Below, one piece after another: positions 20,170-30,701 of a stretch of DNA of 63,242 nt. Within the stretch, counting starts at the first letter, position 1. The number at the start of each line of letters is the position of its first letter. The stretch comes from Geodermatophilus sp. DF01-2 (GTDB lineage: Bacteria > Actinomycetota > Actinomycetes > Mycobacteriales > Geodermatophilaceae). The position numbers were made by a program, and so were the translations under genes. The notes under the pieces are model-generated. The model was not told the DNA's origin and searched no databases. It was given only the letters and a program-made list of their open reading frames with translations. The stretch lies in the NCBI RefSeq assembly GCF_004571065.1, contig NZ_SPQN01000013.1:1-63242 (forward strand), written 5' to 3'.

Positions 20170-20613
20170 TCAGATGCGGGTCGTGCTGCCCCCGGCCGCA
20201 CCGATCTTCTCGGCGGCGGACGCCGAGAAGGCGTGCGCGTGCACGTGCACCTGGACACCCCCCAGGTCGCCGGTGCCGAGAACCTTCACCGGCTGCCCAC
20301 GGCGCACCGCGCCGGCCTCGGCGAGGGAGTCCGGGTTCACCGAGCCGCCCTGGGGGAACAGCGCCGCGATCCGGTCGAGGTTCACGACCTGGAAGACGAC
20401 CTTGTTCGGGTTCTTGAAGCCCGAGAGCTTGGGCAGCCGCATGTGCAGCGGCGTCTGCCCGCCCTCGAAGCGCGCGGAGGTGGTGCCGCGTGCGCCGGTG
20501 CCCTTGGTGCCGCGACCGGCGGTCTTGCCCTTGGAGCCCTCACCGCGACCCACGCGGGTCTTGGGCGTATGGGCGCCGGGGGCCGGACGCAGGTGGTGGA
20601 CCTTGATAGTCAT
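20170..20613 (-). CDS. rplO: 50S ribosomal protein L15
   Basis: A 147-residue L15, a late-assembly protein. It begins [20 protein letters not shown], followed by the Gly/Arg-rich [17 protein letters not shown] and [20 protein letters not shown]. It lies one base after the rpmD stop region and is followed by repeat copy F and secY. Confidence 0.96.
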   Translation of the reverse strand: MTIKVHHLRPAPGAHTPKTRVGRGEGSKGKTAGRGTKGTGARGTTSARFEGGQTPLHMRLPKLSGFKNPNKVVFQVVNLDRIAALFPQGGSVNPDSLAEAGAVRRGQPVKVLGTGDLGGVQVHVHAHAFSASAAEKIGAAGGSTTRI

Positions 20614-20614
20614 G

Positions 20615-20821
20615 TCAGCGTTCCTTCTCGCCCGTGGCTCGGCCGATCTCCTCGACGGCGACCAGGTGCGGCACCGTCGCGACCATCCCGCGGATCTCGG
20701 GACGGTCCTCCTGGACGACCGAGTCGTTGATCCGCTTGAGGCCCAGCGAGCGCAGCGTCTGACGCTGGTTGGGCTTGGTGCCGATCGCCGACCGGATCTG
20801 GGTGACCTTCAGCTGTGCCAT
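20615..20821 (-). CDS. rpmD: 50S ribosomal protein L30
   Basis: A 68-residue L30 ([54 protein letters not shown]). Slightly longer than the usual 60 because of a charged tail. One base separates it from rpsE and one from rplO. Confidence 0.95.
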   Translation of the reverse strand: MAQLKVTQIRSAIGTKPNQRQTLRSLGLKRINDSVVQEDRPEIRGMVATVPHLVAVEEIGRATGEKER

Positions 20822-20822
20822 C

Positions 20823-21437
20823 TCAGACCCCCTGGCCCGCGCGCGCCCGCAGCATGGCGGCGGGAGCGACGTCCTCGAGGGGCAGGCCGCGGCGGGCCGC
20901 GATCTCCTCCGGACGGACGAGATCCTTCAGCGCCTGCATGGTGGCGTGCACGATGTTGATCGGGTTCGACGACCCGAGGCTCTTGGAGAGCACGTCGTGG
21001 ATGCCGGCGCACTCGAGCACGGCGCGCACCGGGCCGCCGGCGATGACACCGGTACCGGGACTGGCCGGCTTGAGCAGCACGACACCCGCCGCCGCCTCAC
21101 CCTGCACCGGGTGCGGGATGGTACTGGCGATGCGCGGCACCTTGTAGAAGTGCTTCTTGGCCTCCTCGACGCCCTTGGCGATCGCCGCGGGCACCTCCTT
21201 GGCCTTGCCGTAGCCGACGCCCACGGTGCCGTCTCCGTCGCCCACGATCACCAGGGCCGTGAAGCTGAAGCGCCGACCACCCTTGACGACCTTGGACACG
21301 CGGTTGATGGCCACCACGCGCTCGATGAAGTTGCTCTTCTCGGCAGGCGCGCCGCCGGGCCCCCGCCCGCCGTCACGACGGTCGCGGCGGTCGTTCCCGC
21401 CGCCGGCGCCGCCGCCGCGTCGCTGTGGTCCTGGCAT
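20823..21437 (-). CDS. rpsE: 30S ribosomal protein S5
   Basis: A 204-residue S5 important for decoding fidelity. An N-terminal Gly/Arg-rich stretch of about 30 residues ([19 protein letters not shown]) precedes the core [38 protein letters not shown] and [19 protein letters not shown]. The ATG at 21437 gives normal length; the frame is open further upstream into rplR antisense context. Confidence 0.95.
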   Translation of the reverse strand: MPGPQRRGGGAGGGNDRRDRRDGGRGPGGAPAEKSNFIERVVAINRVSKVVKGGRRFSFTALVIVGDGDGTVGVGYGKAKEVPAAIAKGVEEAKKHFYKVPRIASTIPHPVQGEAAAGVVLLKPASPGTGVIAGGPVRAVLECAGIHDVLSKSLGSSNPINIVHATMQALKDLVRPEEIAARRGLPLEDVAPAAMLRARAGQGV

Positions 21438-21477
21438 CAGACGTCCCTCTCGATCTTCTCGTTCGCGGTGTGGCTCA

Positions 21478-21906
21478 TCAGAAGTCCAGCCCGCCCTCGC
21501 GGGCGCCGTCGGCCAGCGCCGCGATGCGGCCCTGGTACCGGTTGCCGCCCCGGTCGAACACGACCGCGGTGATGCCGGCGGCCTTGGCGCGCTCCGCGAC
21601 CAGGGCACCGACCTGGCGGGCCAGCGTGGACTTGTCGCCCTCGGCGCTGCGCAGGCTGGGGTCCAACGTCGAGGCACTGACCAGGGTACGGCCGACGGTG
21701 TCGTCGACGACCTGGACGTGGATGTGCCGCGAGCTGCGGTTGACCACCAGGCGCGGGCGCTCCGGGGTACCGGCCACGCGCTTGCGCAGCCGGGTGTGCC
21801 GGCGCAGGCGGGAGACCCGCCGCGCGGTGCTGATGTCGGTCCCGACGGGCTTGTGCACCCGAGCGGGCTTCCCGGCCGTGCTTCTCGGTGTCGTGGTCCG
21901 TGCCAT
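21478..21906 (-). CDS. rplR: 50S ribosomal protein L18
   Basis: A 142-residue L18, which binds 5S rRNA. The core is [40 protein letters not shown] and [20 protein letters not shown]. It has an N-terminal extension of about 25 residues. The ATG at 21906 shares one base with the rplF stop (TGATG); a GTG three bases upstream is possible. Confidence 0.95.
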   Translation of the reverse strand: MARTTTPRSTAGKPARVHKPVGTDISTARRVSRLRRHTRLRKRVAGTPERPRLVVNRSSRHIHVQVVDDTVGRTLVSASTLDPSLRSAEGDKSTLARQVGALVAERAKAAGITAVVFDRGGNRYQGRIAALADGAREGGLDF

Positions 21907-22445
21907 CACTTACCCGTCTTCCCGACCTTGCGCTTGATGACCTCACCCTGGTAACGCACGCCCTTGCCCTTGTACGGGTCCGGACGGCGCAGCCCGCGGA
22001 TGTTGGCCGCGACCTGGCCCACCAGCTGCTTGTCGATCCCGGCCACCCGCAGGCGGGTCGGGGACTCGACCGTGAAGGTGATGCCCTCGGGGGCCTTCAC
22101 CGGCACCGGGTGGCTGTAGCCCAGGGCGAACTCGAGGTCCGAGCCACGGGCCTGCACGCGGTAACCCACACCGACGATCTCGAGGGTCTTGGTGTACCCC
22201 TCGGTGACGCCGGTGATCATGTTGGCGATGAGCGTGCGCGAGAGCCCGTGCAGGGCGCGGCTCTCCCGCTCGTCATCGGGCCGCTGCACCTGCAGCGTGC
22301 CGTCCTCGCCACGCTCGACGGTGATCGGCGAGGCGACGGTGTGGCTCAGCGACCCCTTGGGGCCCTTGACGCTGAGGGTCCGGCCGTCGATGGCGACGTC
22401 CACGCCACCGGGCACGGGAATCGGCAGTCGTCCGATCCGCGACAT
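21906..22445 (-). CDS. rplF: 50S ribosomal protein L6
   Basis: A 179-residue L6 near the factor-binding site, made of two similar domains. It begins [20 protein letters not shown]; the C-terminal 23S-binding motif is [20 protein letters not shown]. Twelve bases separate it from rpsH, and it overlaps rplR by one. Confidence 0.96.
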   Translation of the reverse strand: MSRIGRLPIPVPGGVDVAIDGRTLSVKGPKGSLSHTVASPITVERGEDGTLQVQRPDDERESRALHGLSRTLIANMITGVTEGYTKTLEIVGVGYRVQARGSDLEFALGYSHPVPVKAPEGITFTVESPTRLRVAGIDKQLVGQVAANIRGLRRPDPYKGKGVRYQGEVIKRKVGKTGK

Positions 22446-22457
22446 GTCACTCGCTCC

Positions 22458-22868
22458 TCACCAGACGTAGGCGAGGACTTCCCCACCCACGCCCTTCTTG
22501 TTCGCCTGCCGGTCGGTCAGCAGACCGGTCGAGGTGGAGATGATGGCCACCCCGAGGCCGCCGAGCACCTTGGGCAGCGCGGTGGACTTGGCGTACACCC
22601 GCAGACCGGGCTTGGAGACGCGCCGGACGCCGGCGATGCTCCGCTCACGGTTGGGGCCGTACTTGAGGTCCACCACCAGTTCCTTGCGGGTGGTGCCGTC
22701 CTTCTCGACCTCGTTGACGGTCCAGCCGGCGATGTAGCCCTCCTGCTGGAGGATCTCGGCGATGTGCGTCTTCAGCTTGGACGACGGCATGGTCGTGGAG
22801 TCGTGGTACGCCTGGTTGGCGTTCCGGATCCGCGTCAGCATGTCCGCGATCGGGTCGGTCATCGTCAT
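22458..22868 (-). CDS. rpsH: 30S ribosomal protein S8
   Basis: A 136-residue S8, a primary 16S rRNA binder that represses the spc operon in enterobacteria. It begins [20 protein letters not shown] and ends [20 protein letters not shown] plus VW. The ATG at 22868 has GAGAGAGG upstream; earlier Met codons are not part of the family sequence. Confidence 0.95.
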   Translation of the reverse strand: MTMTDPIADMLTRIRNANQAYHDSTTMPSSKLKTHIAEILQQEGYIAGWTVNEVEKDGTTRKELVVDLKYGPNRERSIAGVRRVSKPGLRVYAKSTALPKVLGGLGVAIISTSTGLLTDRQANKKGVGGEVLAYVW

Positions 22869-22956
22869 GGGTGTCGTGCCTCTCTCACCGCGGTTCCTCA
22901 CGCGCTCCCGCGTGGGCCTCTCAGCGATCGGTGGTGCGTTAGTGAGTGGATGGAAC

Positions 22957-23012
22957 GGCCCCGCTGCAGGGTCCCGCGCCGAGGTACGAGGCGTGGGGGG
23001 CAGCGGGGTCCT
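22957..23012. repeat. palindromic gene-end element, copy G
   Basis: Arms GGCCCCGCTGC and GCAGCGGGGTCC with core CGCGCCGAGGTACGAGGCG. It abuts the rpsN stop with no spacer and separates rpsN from rpsH inside the spc operon. Confidence 0.72.
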
Positions 23013-23198
23013 TCACCAGCTGGACTTGCTGACGCCCGGCAGCTCGCCGGCGTGGGCCATCTCCCGCAGGCAGATCCGGCACAGGCCGAACTTGCGGAAG
23101 ACCGAGTGCGGGCGACCGCACCGCTGGCACCGGGTGTAGCCGCGGACCGCGAACTTGGGCTTGCGGGCCGCCTTGTTGATCAGCGCCTTCTTGGCCAT
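23013..23198 (-). CDS. rpsN: 30S ribosomal protein S14 type Z
   Basis: A 61-residue zinc-binding S14: CQRC and CRIC supply the four ligands in [20 protein letters not shown]. It ends [11 protein letters not shown]. This is the short form typical of operon-encoded S14 in actinobacteria. Confidence 0.96.
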   Translation of the reverse strand: MAKKALINKAARKPKFAVRGYTRCQRCGRPHSVFRKFGLCRICLREMAHAGELPGVSKSSW

Positions 23199-23219
23199 CT
23201 GGGTGTCTCCTCCCCCGGC

Positions 23220-23804
23220 TCAGCGGGTGGTGGTGACGACGGGCTGGCCGGCGAACGGGAAGCCCAGCAGGCGGAGGAGCTCGCGACCCTCCTCGTCGTT
23301 CGTGGCGGTGGTGACCAGCGTGATGTCCATGCCGCGCGGTCGGTCGATCTTGTCGACGTCGATCTCGCGGAACATCGACTGCTCGGTCAGGCCGAACGTG
23401 TAGTTGCCGTGACCGTCGAACTGCTTGGCCGAGAGGCCGCGGAAGTCACGGATGCGGGGCAGGGCCAGCGAGAGCAGCCGGTCCAGGAACTCCCACATGC
23501 GGTCGCCGCGGAGGGTCACCTTCGCGCCGATCGGCATGCCCTCGCGCAGCTTGAACTGCGCGATGGACTTCCGAGCCCGGACGACGGCCGGCTTCTGCCC
23601 GGTGATGGCGGTGAGGTCACGGACGGCGCCGTCCATCAGCTTGGCGTCGCGGGTCGCCTCGCCGACGCCCATGTTGACGACGATCTTCGTCAGCCGCGGG
23701 ATCTGCATGACGTTCTCGTAGCCGAACTCGTCCTGCAGCGCCGGGACGATCTCGTCGCGGTAGCGGGCGAGCATGCGGGGCAGCTCACGGGTGGGTGCAC
23801 TCAT
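23220..23804 (-). CDS. rplE: 50S ribosomal protein L5
   Basis: A 194-residue L5, which binds 5S rRNA and the P-site tRNA. Signatures: [40 protein letters not shown] and [20 protein letters not shown]. It follows rplX by four bases. Confidence 0.96.
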   Translation of the reverse strand: MSAPTRELPRMLARYRDEIVPALQDEFGYENVMQIPRLTKIVVNMGVGEATRDAKLMDGAVRDLTAITGQKPAVVRARKSIAQFKLREGMPIGAKVTLRGDRMWEFLDRLLSLALPRIRDFRGLSAKQFDGHGNYTFGLTEQSMFREIDVDKIDRPRGMDITLVTTATNDEEGRELLRLLGFPFAGQPVVTTTR

Positions 23805-23808
23805 CGCG

Positions 23809-24162
23809 TCAGAGGTCCTTACCGGTGCGCCGCGAGACCCGGATGCTGCGGCCTTCCTCGTCCTTGCGGTAGCCGACCCGGGTCGGCTTGTCCTCGGAGT
23901 CGATCACCATCACGTTGCTCACGTGGATGGGAGCCTCCTGCGTGACGATCCCGCCCGACTGGGCACCACGCTGGTTCGAGCTGATCCGGGTGTGCTTCTT
24001 GACCCGGCCGACGCCCTCCACGAGGACCTTCTGCAGCTTCGGGTAGGCGGCGATCACCCGGCCCTTGGCACCCTTGTCCTTGCCGGACAGCACGACGACG
24101 GTGTCGCCCTTCTTGACCTTCATCGACGGCGCCTTGGCCCTCGTGTTCTTGTTCGTCGCCAT
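23809..24162 (-). CDS. rplX: 50S ribosomal protein L24
   Basis: A 117-residue L24, an assembly initiator with a KOW motif ([38 protein letters not shown]). Three starts are possible: GTG 24168, ATG 24162 and an inner Met at the KOW domain. ATG 24162 is chosen because GGAGG lies about ten bases upstream. Confidence 0.93.
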   Translation of the reverse strand: MATNKNTRAKAPSMKVKKGDTVVVLSGKDKGAKGRVIAAYPKLQKVLVEGVGRVKKHTRISSNQRGAQSGGIVTQEAPIHVSNVMVIDSEDKPTRVGYRKDEEGRSIRVSRRTGKDL

Positions 24163-24164
24163 GG

Positions 24165-24533
24165 TCACAGCACCTCCGGAGCGAGCGAGATGATCCGCAT
24201 GAAGCGCTTGTCGCGGAGCTCACGGCCGACCGGGCCGAAGATGCGCGTACCGCGCGGGTCGCCGCTGTCGCGGATGATCACGGCGGCGTTCTCGTCGAAG
24301 CGGATGTAGGAGCCGTCCGGACGACGCCGCTCCTTCACCGTGCGGACGACGACGGCCTTGACGACGTCGCCCCGCTTGACCCCCGCACCGGGCAGCGCGT
24401 CCTTGACGGTGGCGACGATGACGTCGCCGATGCCCGCGTAGCGCCGCCCGGAGCCGCCGAGCACCCGGATGCAGAGGATTTCCTTCGCACCGGTGTTGTC
24501 GGCGACCCGCAGTCGCGACTCCTGCTGGATCAC
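24165..24533 (-). CDS. rplN: 50S ribosomal protein L14
   Basis: A 122-residue L14 at the subunit interface. It begins (GTG) [20 protein letters not shown] and has [20 protein letters not shown] and [20 protein letters not shown]. It is the first gene of the spc operon; the 222-bp gap upstream contains two hairpins that mark the border with the S10 operon. Confidence 0.96.
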   Translation of the reverse strand: MIQQESRLRVADNTGAKEILCIRVLGGSGRRYAGIGDVIVATVKDALPGAGVKRGDVVKAVVVRTVKERRRPDGSYIRFDENAAVIIRDSGDPRGTRIFGPVGRELRDKRFMRIISLAPEVL

Positions 24534-24603
24534 GTCCTACTCCCTGATCTTTCGATGTGACAGCCGGGCCGGAACGGTGAACCGGCTGTCCGGCACCCAC
24601 GTG

Positions 24604-24639
24604 CGGACGCACCGGCAGCGTTCGCCGCCGGTGCGTCCG
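24604..24639 (-). terminator. 13-bp hairpin between rpsQ and rplN
   Basis: CGGACGCACCGGC (24604-24616) and GCCGGTGCGTCCG (24627-24639) pair perfectly around a ten-base loop. With the hairpin at 24731-24750 it fills the gap after rpsQ, and could end or attenuate S10-operon transcripts before rplN. No T-run. Confidence 0.5.
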
Positions 24640-24730
24640 AGCACGGGTACCGGGATGGGGGCGCAACCGCAAGCGCGCGCCAGTCGTCCAGCGTACCTGC
24701 TCGTGGACCTGCCCCGGAGGGCGCCCCCGA

Positions 24731-24750
24731 CGGGGTCCGTGCGGACCCCG
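24731..24750 (-). terminator. 8-bp hairpin just after rpsQ
   Basis: CGGGGTCC and GGACCCCG pair around GTGC, starting five bases after the rpsQ stop. Probable end signal of the S10 operon. Confidence 0.45.
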
Positions 24751-24755
24751 ATCTC

Positions 24756-25082
24756 CTACTTGGCCTTCTCGAGGACCTCGACCAGCCGCCACCGCTTGGT
24801 GGCCGACAGCGGCCGGGTCTCCATGATCTGCACGCGGTCCCCGATGCCGGCGACCTGCTGCTCGTCGTGGGCCTTCAGCTTGCTGGTGCGACGGATGACC
24901 TTGCCGTAGAGGCCGTGCTTCACGCGGTCCTCGACCTCGACGACGATGGTCTTGTCCATCTTGTCGCTGACGACGAGGCCCTCGCGGACCTTGCGGTAGC
25001 CACGGCCGGCCAGGCCGGGGCCCGACGCGGTCGCGGTGTTGGTCTGCGCCGTCTCAGGAACGGCCGACTGGGGCTCGCTCAT
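24756..25082 (-). CDS. rpsQ: 30S ribosomal protein S17
   Basis: A 108-residue S17 with an extra N-terminal segment of about 25 residues ([20 protein letters not shown]). The OB-fold core is [40 protein letters not shown] and [20 protein letters not shown]. The ATG overlaps the rpmC stop as ATGA. Confidence 0.95.
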   Translation of the reverse strand: MSEPQSAVPETAQTNTATASGPGLAGRGYRKVREGLVVSDKMDKTIVVEVEDRVKHGLYGKVIRRTSKLKAHDEQQVAGIGDRVQIMETRPLSATKRWRLVEVLEKAK

Positions 25083-25312
25083 GCCACACCCTCGTTCGGG
25101 GCGACCGAGAGGCCCAGCTCGCGTTCGCGCATGATCGTGTAGATCCGGGCGATGTCGCGGCGGACGGTCTGCAGCCGCCGGTTGTTGTCCAGCTGGCCGG
25201 TGGCCACCTGGAACCGCAGGTTGAACAGTTCTTCCTTCGACTCGCGCAGCCGCGTGGCGAGCTCCTCGGCGGAGAGCTCACGCAGCTCGGGAGCGGTCAG
25301 ACCGGCGGCCAT
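25079..25312 (-). CDS. rpmC: 50S ribosomal protein L29
   Basis: A 77-residue helical protein near the exit tunnel, where trigger factor and SRP dock with L23. Core: [40 protein letters not shown] and [16 protein letters not shown]. The ATG shares one base with the rplP stop (TGATG); a GTG three bases upstream is possible. Confidence 0.95.
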   Translation of the reverse strand: MAAGLTAPELRELSAEELATRLRESKEELFNLRFQVATGQLDNNRRLQTVRRDIARIYTIMRERELGLSVAPNEGVA

Positions 25313-25728
25313 CACACCTCTCCTTCACGAGTGATGAAGCGGCACTTCATCGGGAGCTTGTGGATCGCGCGGCGCATCGCCTCGCGGGCCACCGGCTCGG
25401 CCACGCCCGAGAGCTCGAACATGATCCGCCCGGGCTTGACGTTCGCCACCCACCACTCCGGCGACCCCTTACCGGAACCCATCCGGGTCTCGGCCGGCTT
25501 CTTGGTGAGCGGGCGGTCCGGGTAGATGGAGATCCAGACCTTCCCGCCACGGCGGATGTGGCGGGTCATGGCGATACGGGCGGACTCGATCTGCCGGTTG
25601 GTCACGTACGCCGGCTCGAGGGCCTGGATGGCGTACTCGCCGAAGTTGATCTCGGTCCCGCCCTTGGCACGACCCGAACGGCTCGGGTGGTGCTGCTTGC
25701 GGTGCTTGACGCGCCGTGGGATCAGCAC
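25312..25728 (-). CDS. rplP: 50S ribosomal protein L16
   Basis: A 138-residue L16 near the A-site tRNA elbow. It begins (GTG) [20 protein letters not shown] and has [40 protein letters not shown] and [20 protein letters not shown]. Three bases separate it from rpsC. Confidence 0.96.
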   Translation of the reverse strand: MLIPRRVKHRKQHHPSRSGRAKGGTEINFGEYAIQALEPAYVTNRQIESARIAMTRHIRRGGKVWISIYPDRPLTKKPAETRMGSGKGSPEWWVANVKPGRIMFELSGVAEPVAREAMRRAIHKLPMKCRFITREGEV

Positions 25729-25731
25729 GTG

Positions 25732-26655
25732 TCAGCCCTCCGTGTTCTGGGCGGGTTGGGTCGGAGCAGCGGCCTCCGCGGCTGCCGTGGCCTCGGGGCC
25801 TGCGGCCTCGGCGACGGTCTGCTCGGCGGCGACCTCGCCGGAGGTCACGGCCACCGCGCTGTCGGTGGTGTCCACGGCCGGGCCGGTCGAGGACTCGGCG
25901 GCGGCGCGGCCGGCCTCGGTCCCGCCGGCGGTGGTGCCGGAAGAGCCCGAGCGACGCGGACGCTGGGCTCGCTCACGGCGCTGCTGACGGGCGGCGAGGG
26001 CCTCGAGGGCCTCCCGCTCGGCACGCGAGCCGCTGACGTCGCCCTTGTAGATCCAGACCTTCACGCCGATCCGGCCGAAGGTCGTCCGGGCCTCGTAGAT
26101 GCCGTAGTCGATGTTCGCCCGAAGGGTGTGCAGCGGCACCCGGCCCTCGCGGTAGAACTCCGACCGGCTCATCTCGGTGCCGCCCAGACGACCCGAGCAC
26201 TGCACCCGGATGCCCTTGACCTGCGGGCTGCGCTGGGCCGACTGCATGGCCTTGCGCATGGCACGGCGAAAGCTGACCCGGCTGGAGAGCTGCTCGGCGA
26301 CGCCTTGGGCGACCAGCTGCGCGTCGGCCTCGGGGTTCTTCACCTCGAGGATGTTGAGCTGCACCTGCTTGCCGGTGAGCTTCTCCAGCTCGCCACGGAT
26401 GCGGTCGGCCTCCGCGCCGCGACGGCCGATGACGATGCCCGGCCGGGCGGTGTGGATGTCGACGCGGACACGGTCACGGGTGCGCTCGATCTCCACCTTG
26501 GAGATGCCGGCCCGCTCCATCCCCTTGCTCATGAGCTTGCGGATGGCCACGTCTTCCTTGACGTAGTCCTTGTACAGCTTGTCGGCGTACCACCGGGACT
26601 TGTAGTCGGTGGTGATACCCAGGCGGAACCCGTGCGGGTTGACCTTCTGACCCAC
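25732..26655 (-). CDS. rpsC: 30S ribosomal protein S3 with extended C-terminus
   Basis: A 307-residue S3; most bacterial S3 proteins are 210-280. The N-terminal half ([20 protein letters not shown]), KH domain ([20 protein letters not shown]) and C-terminal domain ([14 protein letters not shown]) are standard. From about residue 235 the tail becomes Ala/Thr/Glu-rich ([20 protein letters not shown]). The GTG start shares one base with the rplV stop (TAGTG). Confidence 0.95.
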   Translation of the reverse strand: MGQKVNPHGFRLGITTDYKSRWYADKLYKDYVKEDVAIRKLMSKGMERAGISKVEIERTRDRVRVDIHTARPGIVIGRRGAEADRIRGELEKLTGKQVQLNILEVKNPEADAQLVAQGVAEQLSSRVSFRRAMRKAMQSAQRSPQVKGIRVQCSGRLGGTEMSRSEFYREGRVPLHTLRANIDYGIYEARTTFGRIGVKVWIYKGDVSGSRAEREALEALAARQQRRERAQRPRRSGSSGTTAGGTEAGRAAAESSTGPAVDTTDSAVAVTSGEVAAEQTVAEAAGPEATAAAEAAAPTQPAQNTEG

Positions 26656-27137
26656 TAGCGGGTCCCTCCCCTCGTGTTGCTGCTCTGCTGCTGCCCTGAC
26701 ACGTGCTGCGGAGCCGGGCCGGACTGGCCGGTGCGGCGGCGGGCCGTGCGCGACTTCCCGGCGAGCTCGGTGTTGGAGGAGACCTCCGCGACCTCGACGG
26801 TGATGTGGCAGGTCCGCTTGTTGATGCGGTAGGCGCGGCCCTGGGCGCGCGGACGGATCCGCTTCAGGGTCGGGCCCTCGTCGACGTAAGCGGCGCTGAC
26901 GACCAGCGCGTCCGGGTCGAGCCGCAGGTTGTGCTCGGCGTTGGCGACCGCGCTCGCGACCACCTTCAGGACCGGCTCGCTGGCGGCCTGCGGCGCGTAG
27001 CGCAGCAGGGCCAGAGCCTCGTCGGTCGGCAGGTAGCGGACCAGGTCCACCACCCGGCGTGCCTTCATGGGGGTGACGCGGACGAACCGGGCGGTGGCCC
27101 GGGCGCTGCGCGTCTCCTCACCCAACTGGGAAGTCAT
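26655..27137 (-). CDS. rplV: 50S ribosomal protein L22
   Basis: A 160-residue L22, whose beta-hairpin lines the exit tunnel. Core: [40 protein letters not shown] and [20 protein letters not shown]. The C-terminus is about 35 residues longer than minimal L22, rich in Ser, Arg, Gln and Gly. Confidence 0.95.
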   Translation of the reverse strand: MTSQLGEETRSARATARFVRVTPMKARRVVDLVRYLPTDEALALLRYAPQAASEPVLKVVASAVANAEHNLRLDPDALVVSAAYVDEGPTLKRIRPRAQGRAYRINKRTCHITVEVAEVSSNTELAGKSRTARRRTGQSGPAPQHVSGQQQSSNTRGGTR

Positions 27138-27160
27138 CTTCTGTCTCGTCCCCTCGCCCG

Positions 27161-27442
27161 TCAGCCGCGCCGCGACCGGCGGTCGTCCTTGACGTGCCCA
27201 CGGAAGGTGCGCGTGGGCGCGAACTCGCCGAGCTTGTGCCCGACCATCGCCTCGGTCACGAAGACCGGGACGTGCTTGCGGCCGTCGTGCACGGCGATCG
27301 TGTGCCCGAGCATGTCGGGAATGATCGTCGAGCGCCGCGACCAGGTGCGGATGACGGTCTTGGTGCCCTTGTCGTTCTGCGCGTCCACCTTCTTGAGCAG
27401 GTGGTCGTCGACGAACGGGCCCTTCTTCAGGCTGCGTGGCAT
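27161..27442 (-). CDS. rpsS: 30S ribosomal protein S19
   Basis: A 93-residue S19 of the head, paired with S13. It begins [20 protein letters not shown] and has [20 protein letters not shown] and [20 protein letters not shown]. No unusual features. Confidence 0.96.
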   Translation of the reverse strand: MPRSLKKGPFVDDHLLKKVDAQNDKGTKTVIRTWSRRSTIIPDMLGHTIAVHDGRKHVPVFVTEAMVGHKLGEFAPTRTFRGHVKDDRRSRRG

Positions 27443-27465
27443 CTGTGTCGGACTCCTCTACCCGC

Positions 27466-28299
27466 TCAGCGCTTTTTGTTGGTGCGCCGGCGGCGCACGA
27501 TCAGGGCGTCACTGGCCTTGCGCTTGCGCGTGCGGCCTTCCGGCTTGCCCTTCGGGTTCACCGGGTGACGACCACCGGAGGTCTTGCCCTCACCACCACC
27601 GTGCGGGTGATCCACCGGGTTCATGGCGACACCACGGACGGTCGGGCGCTTGCCCTTCCACCGCATCCGGCCGGCCTTGCCCCAGTTGATGTTGGACTGT
27701 TCGGCGTTGCCCACCTCGCCGACGGTCGCGCGGCAGCGCACGTCGACGTTGCGGATCTCGCCCGACGGCATCCGCAGCTGCGCCAGGCGCCCCTCGCGGG
27801 CCACCAGCTGGACGCTGGTTCCCGCCGATCGGGCGATCTTGGCGCCGCCACCGGGACGGAGCTCGATGGCGTGAACCACGGTGCCGACCGGGATGTTCCG
27901 CAGCGGCAGGTTGTTGCCCGGTTTGATGTCGGCCGAGGGACCGCACTCCACCGTGTCGCCCTGCTTGAGCCGCGCCGGCGCGATGATGTAGCGCTTCTCG
28001 CCGTCGGCGAAGTGCAGCAGCGCGATGCGCGAGGTCCGGTTCGGGTCGTACTCGATGTGCGCGACCTTGGCCGGCACGCCGTCCTTGTCGGCCCGGCGGA
28101 AGTCGATCACCCGGTAGGCGCGCTTGTGTCCGCCGCCCTGGTGCCGCGCCGTGACCTTGCCGTGGACGTTGCGCCCACCGCGACCGTGCAGCGGCCGGAC
28201 CAGCGACTTCTCGGGATGGTCGCGGGTGACCTCAGCAAAGTCGGCGACGCTGGAACCGCGGCGGCCCGGCGTCGTCGGCTTGTACTTGCGGATAGCCAT
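27466..28299 (-). CDS. rplB: 50S ribosomal protein L2
   Basis: A 277-residue L2, near the peptidyl-transferase centre. It begins [20 protein letters not shown]. The functionally critical loop is [20 protein letters not shown] with the conserved His. The tail ends [11 protein letters not shown]. Complete and of normal length. Confidence 0.97.
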   Translation of the reverse strand: MAIRKYKPTTPGRRGSSVADFAEVTRDHPEKSLVRPLHGRGGRNVHGKVTARHQGGGHKRAYRVIDFRRADKDGVPAKVAHIEYDPNRTSRIALLHFADGEKRYIIAPARLKQGDTVECGPSADIKPGNNLPLRNIPVGTVVHAIELRPGGGAKIARSAGTSVQLVAREGRLAQLRMPSGEIRNVDVRCRATVGEVGNAEQSNINWGKAGRMRWKGKRPTVRGVAMNPVDHPHGGGEGKTSGGRHPVNPKGKPEGRTRKRKASDALIVRRRRTNKKR

Positions 28300-28341
28300 C
28301 TGACTGGAGTCCTCTATCTCTGGTCCGAACGGTCCGGGCGC

Positions 28342-28644
28342 TCAGGCGCCGGGACCACCGAAGATCTCGATGCGGTCGCCGGGCGCCAGCGAGACGATGG
28401 CGCGCTTGGTGTCCTTGCGCTTGCCGAGCCTGTTGCCCCGGCTGCGCTTCCGCTTGCCCTGGCGGTTGACCGTGTTCACGCCGACGACCTTCACGTTGAA
28501 GATCTGCTCGACTGCGATCTTGATCTGCGTCTTGTTCGCCTCGGGCAGGACGACGAAGGTGTACTGGTTCTCGTCCAGCAGCCCGTAGCTCTTCTCCGAG
28601 ATGACCGGGGACAGCACCACGTCCCGGGGGTCGCGGACGCTCAT
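28342..28644 (-). CDS. rplW: 50S ribosomal protein L23
   Basis: A 100-residue L23 at the exit-tunnel mouth, docking site for trigger factor and [23 protein letters not shown] and [20 protein letters not shown] are the core, followed by the basic loop [19 protein letters not shown]. The ATG overlaps the rplD stop (ATGA). Confidence 0.96.
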   Translation of the reverse strand: MSVRDPRDVVLSPVISEKSYGLLDENQYTFVVLPEANKTQIKIAVEQIFNVKVVGVNTVNRQGKRKRSRGNRLGKRKDTKRAIVSLAPGDRIEIFGGPGA

Positions 28645-29558
28645 GCCTGCTCCTCGGTGGTCTCGTCGGCCGGCACCTCGGCCCGCGCGGCCTCGCTGGA
28701 CGTGGTCACGTCGGCGGCGGGCACCGTGCGGCCGGGCGTGCGCGGGGTGCCCTGCGGGTCCGGCGCAGCGGCGGTCTCGACGGTGCCCTGACCCTCGGCG
28801 GGGGCGATCGACGGCAGTCCGCCCGGCGTCTCGTGCGTGGAGACGTCCGGCAGGTCGGTGTCGCGGCCCTTGCCGGTGGCCGGCCCGGCGACGAACTCGC
28901 TGAGCGCGGCCTCGGTGAAGATCACCTCGTCGGCGACCAGGACGTCGTAGGTGTTGAGCTGGCCGGCCTCGAGCAGGTGCACCTGCGGCAGGTTGCGCAG
29001 GCTCACCCAGTTGAGGACGTCGTCCCGGTCGAGGACGACCAGCACCCGCTTGGCTTGGGTGACCGACTGCAGGGTGGCCAGCGCCGCCTTGGTCCTCGGG
29101 GCGTCCCCGTCGACGAAGGTGGAGACCACGTGCACCCGGTTCTCACGGGCCCGGTCGGAGAGGGCACCCCGCAGGGCGGCGGCCTTCATCTTCTTCGGCG
29201 TCTTCTGCGAGTAGTCACGCGGCTGCGGGCCGTGCACCGTGCCGCCGCCCTCAAACTGCGGTGCGCGGGTCGAGCCCTGCCGCGCGCGGCCGGTGCCCTT
29301 CTGGCGGTAGGGCTTCGCGCCACCGCCGCTGACCTGGCCCCGCGTCTTCGTCGCGTGCGTGCCCTGGCGGGCGGCGGCCAGCTGGGCCACCACGACCTGG
29401 TGCATGAGGGAGACGTTGGCCGACGCGTCGAAGAGATGGCCGGGCAGCGTCACGCTGCCGGAGGTCTCCCCTGCCGGGGTCCGGACGTCGACCTGACGGT
29501 CGGTCCGGGTCTGGGTCGGTCCGCCGTCGACGGTCCCCGTCGATGAGGTGACGGTCAC
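28641..29558 (-). CDS. rplD: 50S ribosomal protein L4 with acidic C-terminal tail
   Basis: A 305-residue protein; typical L4 is about 205-220. The core includes the tunnel loop [40 protein letters not shown] and [20 protein letters not shown]. From about residue 235 a Pro/Thr/Glu/Ala-rich acidic tail follows (ending [11 protein letters not shown]). The start also has about 20 extra residues. GTG start overlaps the rplC stop (GTGA). Confidence 0.95.
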   Translation of the reverse strand: MTVTSSTGTVDGGPTQTRTDRQVDVRTPAGETSGSVTLPGHLFDASANVSLMHQVVVAQLAAARQGTHATKTRGQVSGGGAKPYRQKGTGRARQGSTRAPQFEGGGTVHGPQPRDYSQKTPKKMKAAALRGALSDRARENRVHVVSTFVDGDAPRTKAALATLQSVTQAKRVLVVLDRDDVLNWVSLRNLPQVHLLEAGQLNTYDVLVADEVIFTEAALSEFVAGPATGKGRDTDLPDVSTHETPGGLPSIAPAEGQGTVETAAAPDPQGTPRTPGRTVPAADVTTSSEAARAEVPADETTEEQA

Positions 29559-30220
29559 TGGTTCTCACTCCCCACGGGGCCACCCTTGACGGCCGAGCGG
29601 ACGAGCACGAGCCCACCCTTAGGGCCGGGGATCGCACCCTTGATCAGCAGCAGCCCGCGCTCGGTGTCCACCTTGTGGACGTTGAGCGAGAGGGTCGTCG
29701 TCTTGACCGCGCCCATGCGGCCGGCCATGCGCAGGCCCTTGAAGACGCGGCCGGGGGTCGAGGCCCCGCCGATGGACCCGGGCGACCGGTGCTTGCGCTG
29801 GGTGCCGTGCGCGGCGCCCAGACCGTGGAAGCCGTGCCGCTTCATGACACCGGCCGTGCCCTTGCCCTTGCTGGTGCCGATGACGTCGACCTTGGCCACG
29901 CCGTCGAAGACCTCGGCGGTCAACTCCTGGCCGACCGTGAAGTTCGAGGCGTCTGCGGTGCGCAGCTCGACCAGGTGGCGCCGCGGCGTCACGCCTGCCT
30001 TGGCGAAGTGCCCGCCCTCGGGCTTGTTCACCTTGCGCGGGTCGATCTCGCCGAACCCGAGCTGGACGGCGGAGTAGCCGTCGGCCTCGGGGGTGCGCAC
30101 CTGGGTCACCACACACGGGCCCGCCTTGACGACGGTCACCGGCACGATGCGGTTGTTCTCGTCGAAGACCTGGGTCATGCCCAGCTTCTCGCCGAGGAGA
30201 CCACGGAACGTACTCGCCAT
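29555..30220 (-). CDS. rplC: 50S ribosomal protein L3
   Basis: A 221-residue L3 that starts large-subunit assembly. It has [20 protein letters not shown], the central [20 protein letters not shown] and the [20 protein letters not shown] loop with the conserved Gln/Gly region reaching the A site. Ten bases separate it from rpsJ. Confidence 0.96.
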   Translation of the reverse strand: MASTFRGLLGEKLGMTQVFDENNRIVPVTVVKAGPCVVTQVRTPEADGYSAVQLGFGEIDPRKVNKPEGGHFAKAGVTPRRHLVELRTADASNFTVGQELTAEVFDGVAKVDVIGTSKGKGTAGVMKRHGFHGLGAAHGTQRKHRSPGSIGGASTPGRVFKGLRMAGRMGAVKTTTLSLNVHKVDTERGLLLIKGAIPGPKGGLVLVRSAVKGGPVGSENQ

Positions 30221-30229
30221 GACTCCCCC

Positions 30230-30535
30230 TTACTGGATGTTGACGTCGACCGAGGCCGGCAGGTCGATGCGCATGAGCGCGTCGACCGTCTTCGGCGTCG
30301 GGTCGAGGATGTCGATGAGGCGCTTGTGCGTGCGCATCTCGAAGTGCTCGCGCGAGTCCTTGTACTTGTGCGGCGAGCGGATGACGCAGTACACGTTCTT
30401 CTCCGTCGGCAGCGGCACCGGGCCGACGACGCGCGCACCGGTCTTGGTCACCGTGTCGACGATGCGCCGCGCCGAGGCGTCGATCGCCTCGTGGTCGTAG
30501 GCCTTCAGCCGGATGCGGATCTTCTGTCCCGCCAT
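30230..30535 (-). CDS. rpsJ: 30S ribosomal protein S10
   Basis: A 101-residue S10, also the NusE partner of NusB in antitermination. It begins [20 protein letters not shown] and has [20 protein letters not shown] and [20 protein letters not shown]. First gene of the S10 operon; the leader lies between it and the tuf terminator, with AGGAG upstream of the ATG. Confidence 0.97.
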   Translation of the reverse strand: MAGQKIRIRLKAYDHEAIDASARRIVDTVTKTGARVVGPVPLPTEKNVYCVIRSPHKYKDSREHFEMRTHKRLIDILDPTPKTVDALMRIDLPASVDVNIQ

Positions 30536-30659
30536 CGCTGTCTTCTGCTCCTGCCGATCGGGTGTCTGTTTGTCGCTGGGGAACGCCGGTGGTCCGAACC
30601 GTCATCCGGTCAGGCCCCAGCGGGACGGGCGGCGATGCACACAGGCACGGCCGCCCGAG

Positions 30660-30694
30660 GACGGGCGGCGGTGCAGGGTGCACCGCCGCCCGTC
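30660..30694 (-). terminator. terminator downstream of tuf
   Basis: Fifteen perfectly paired bases (30660-30674 with 30680-30694) around a five-base loop, eight bases after the tuf stop. It separates the str operon from the S10 operon. No T-run follows, as usual in GC-rich actinobacteria. Confidence 0.7.
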
Positions 30695-30701
30695 GGGGGT
30701 G

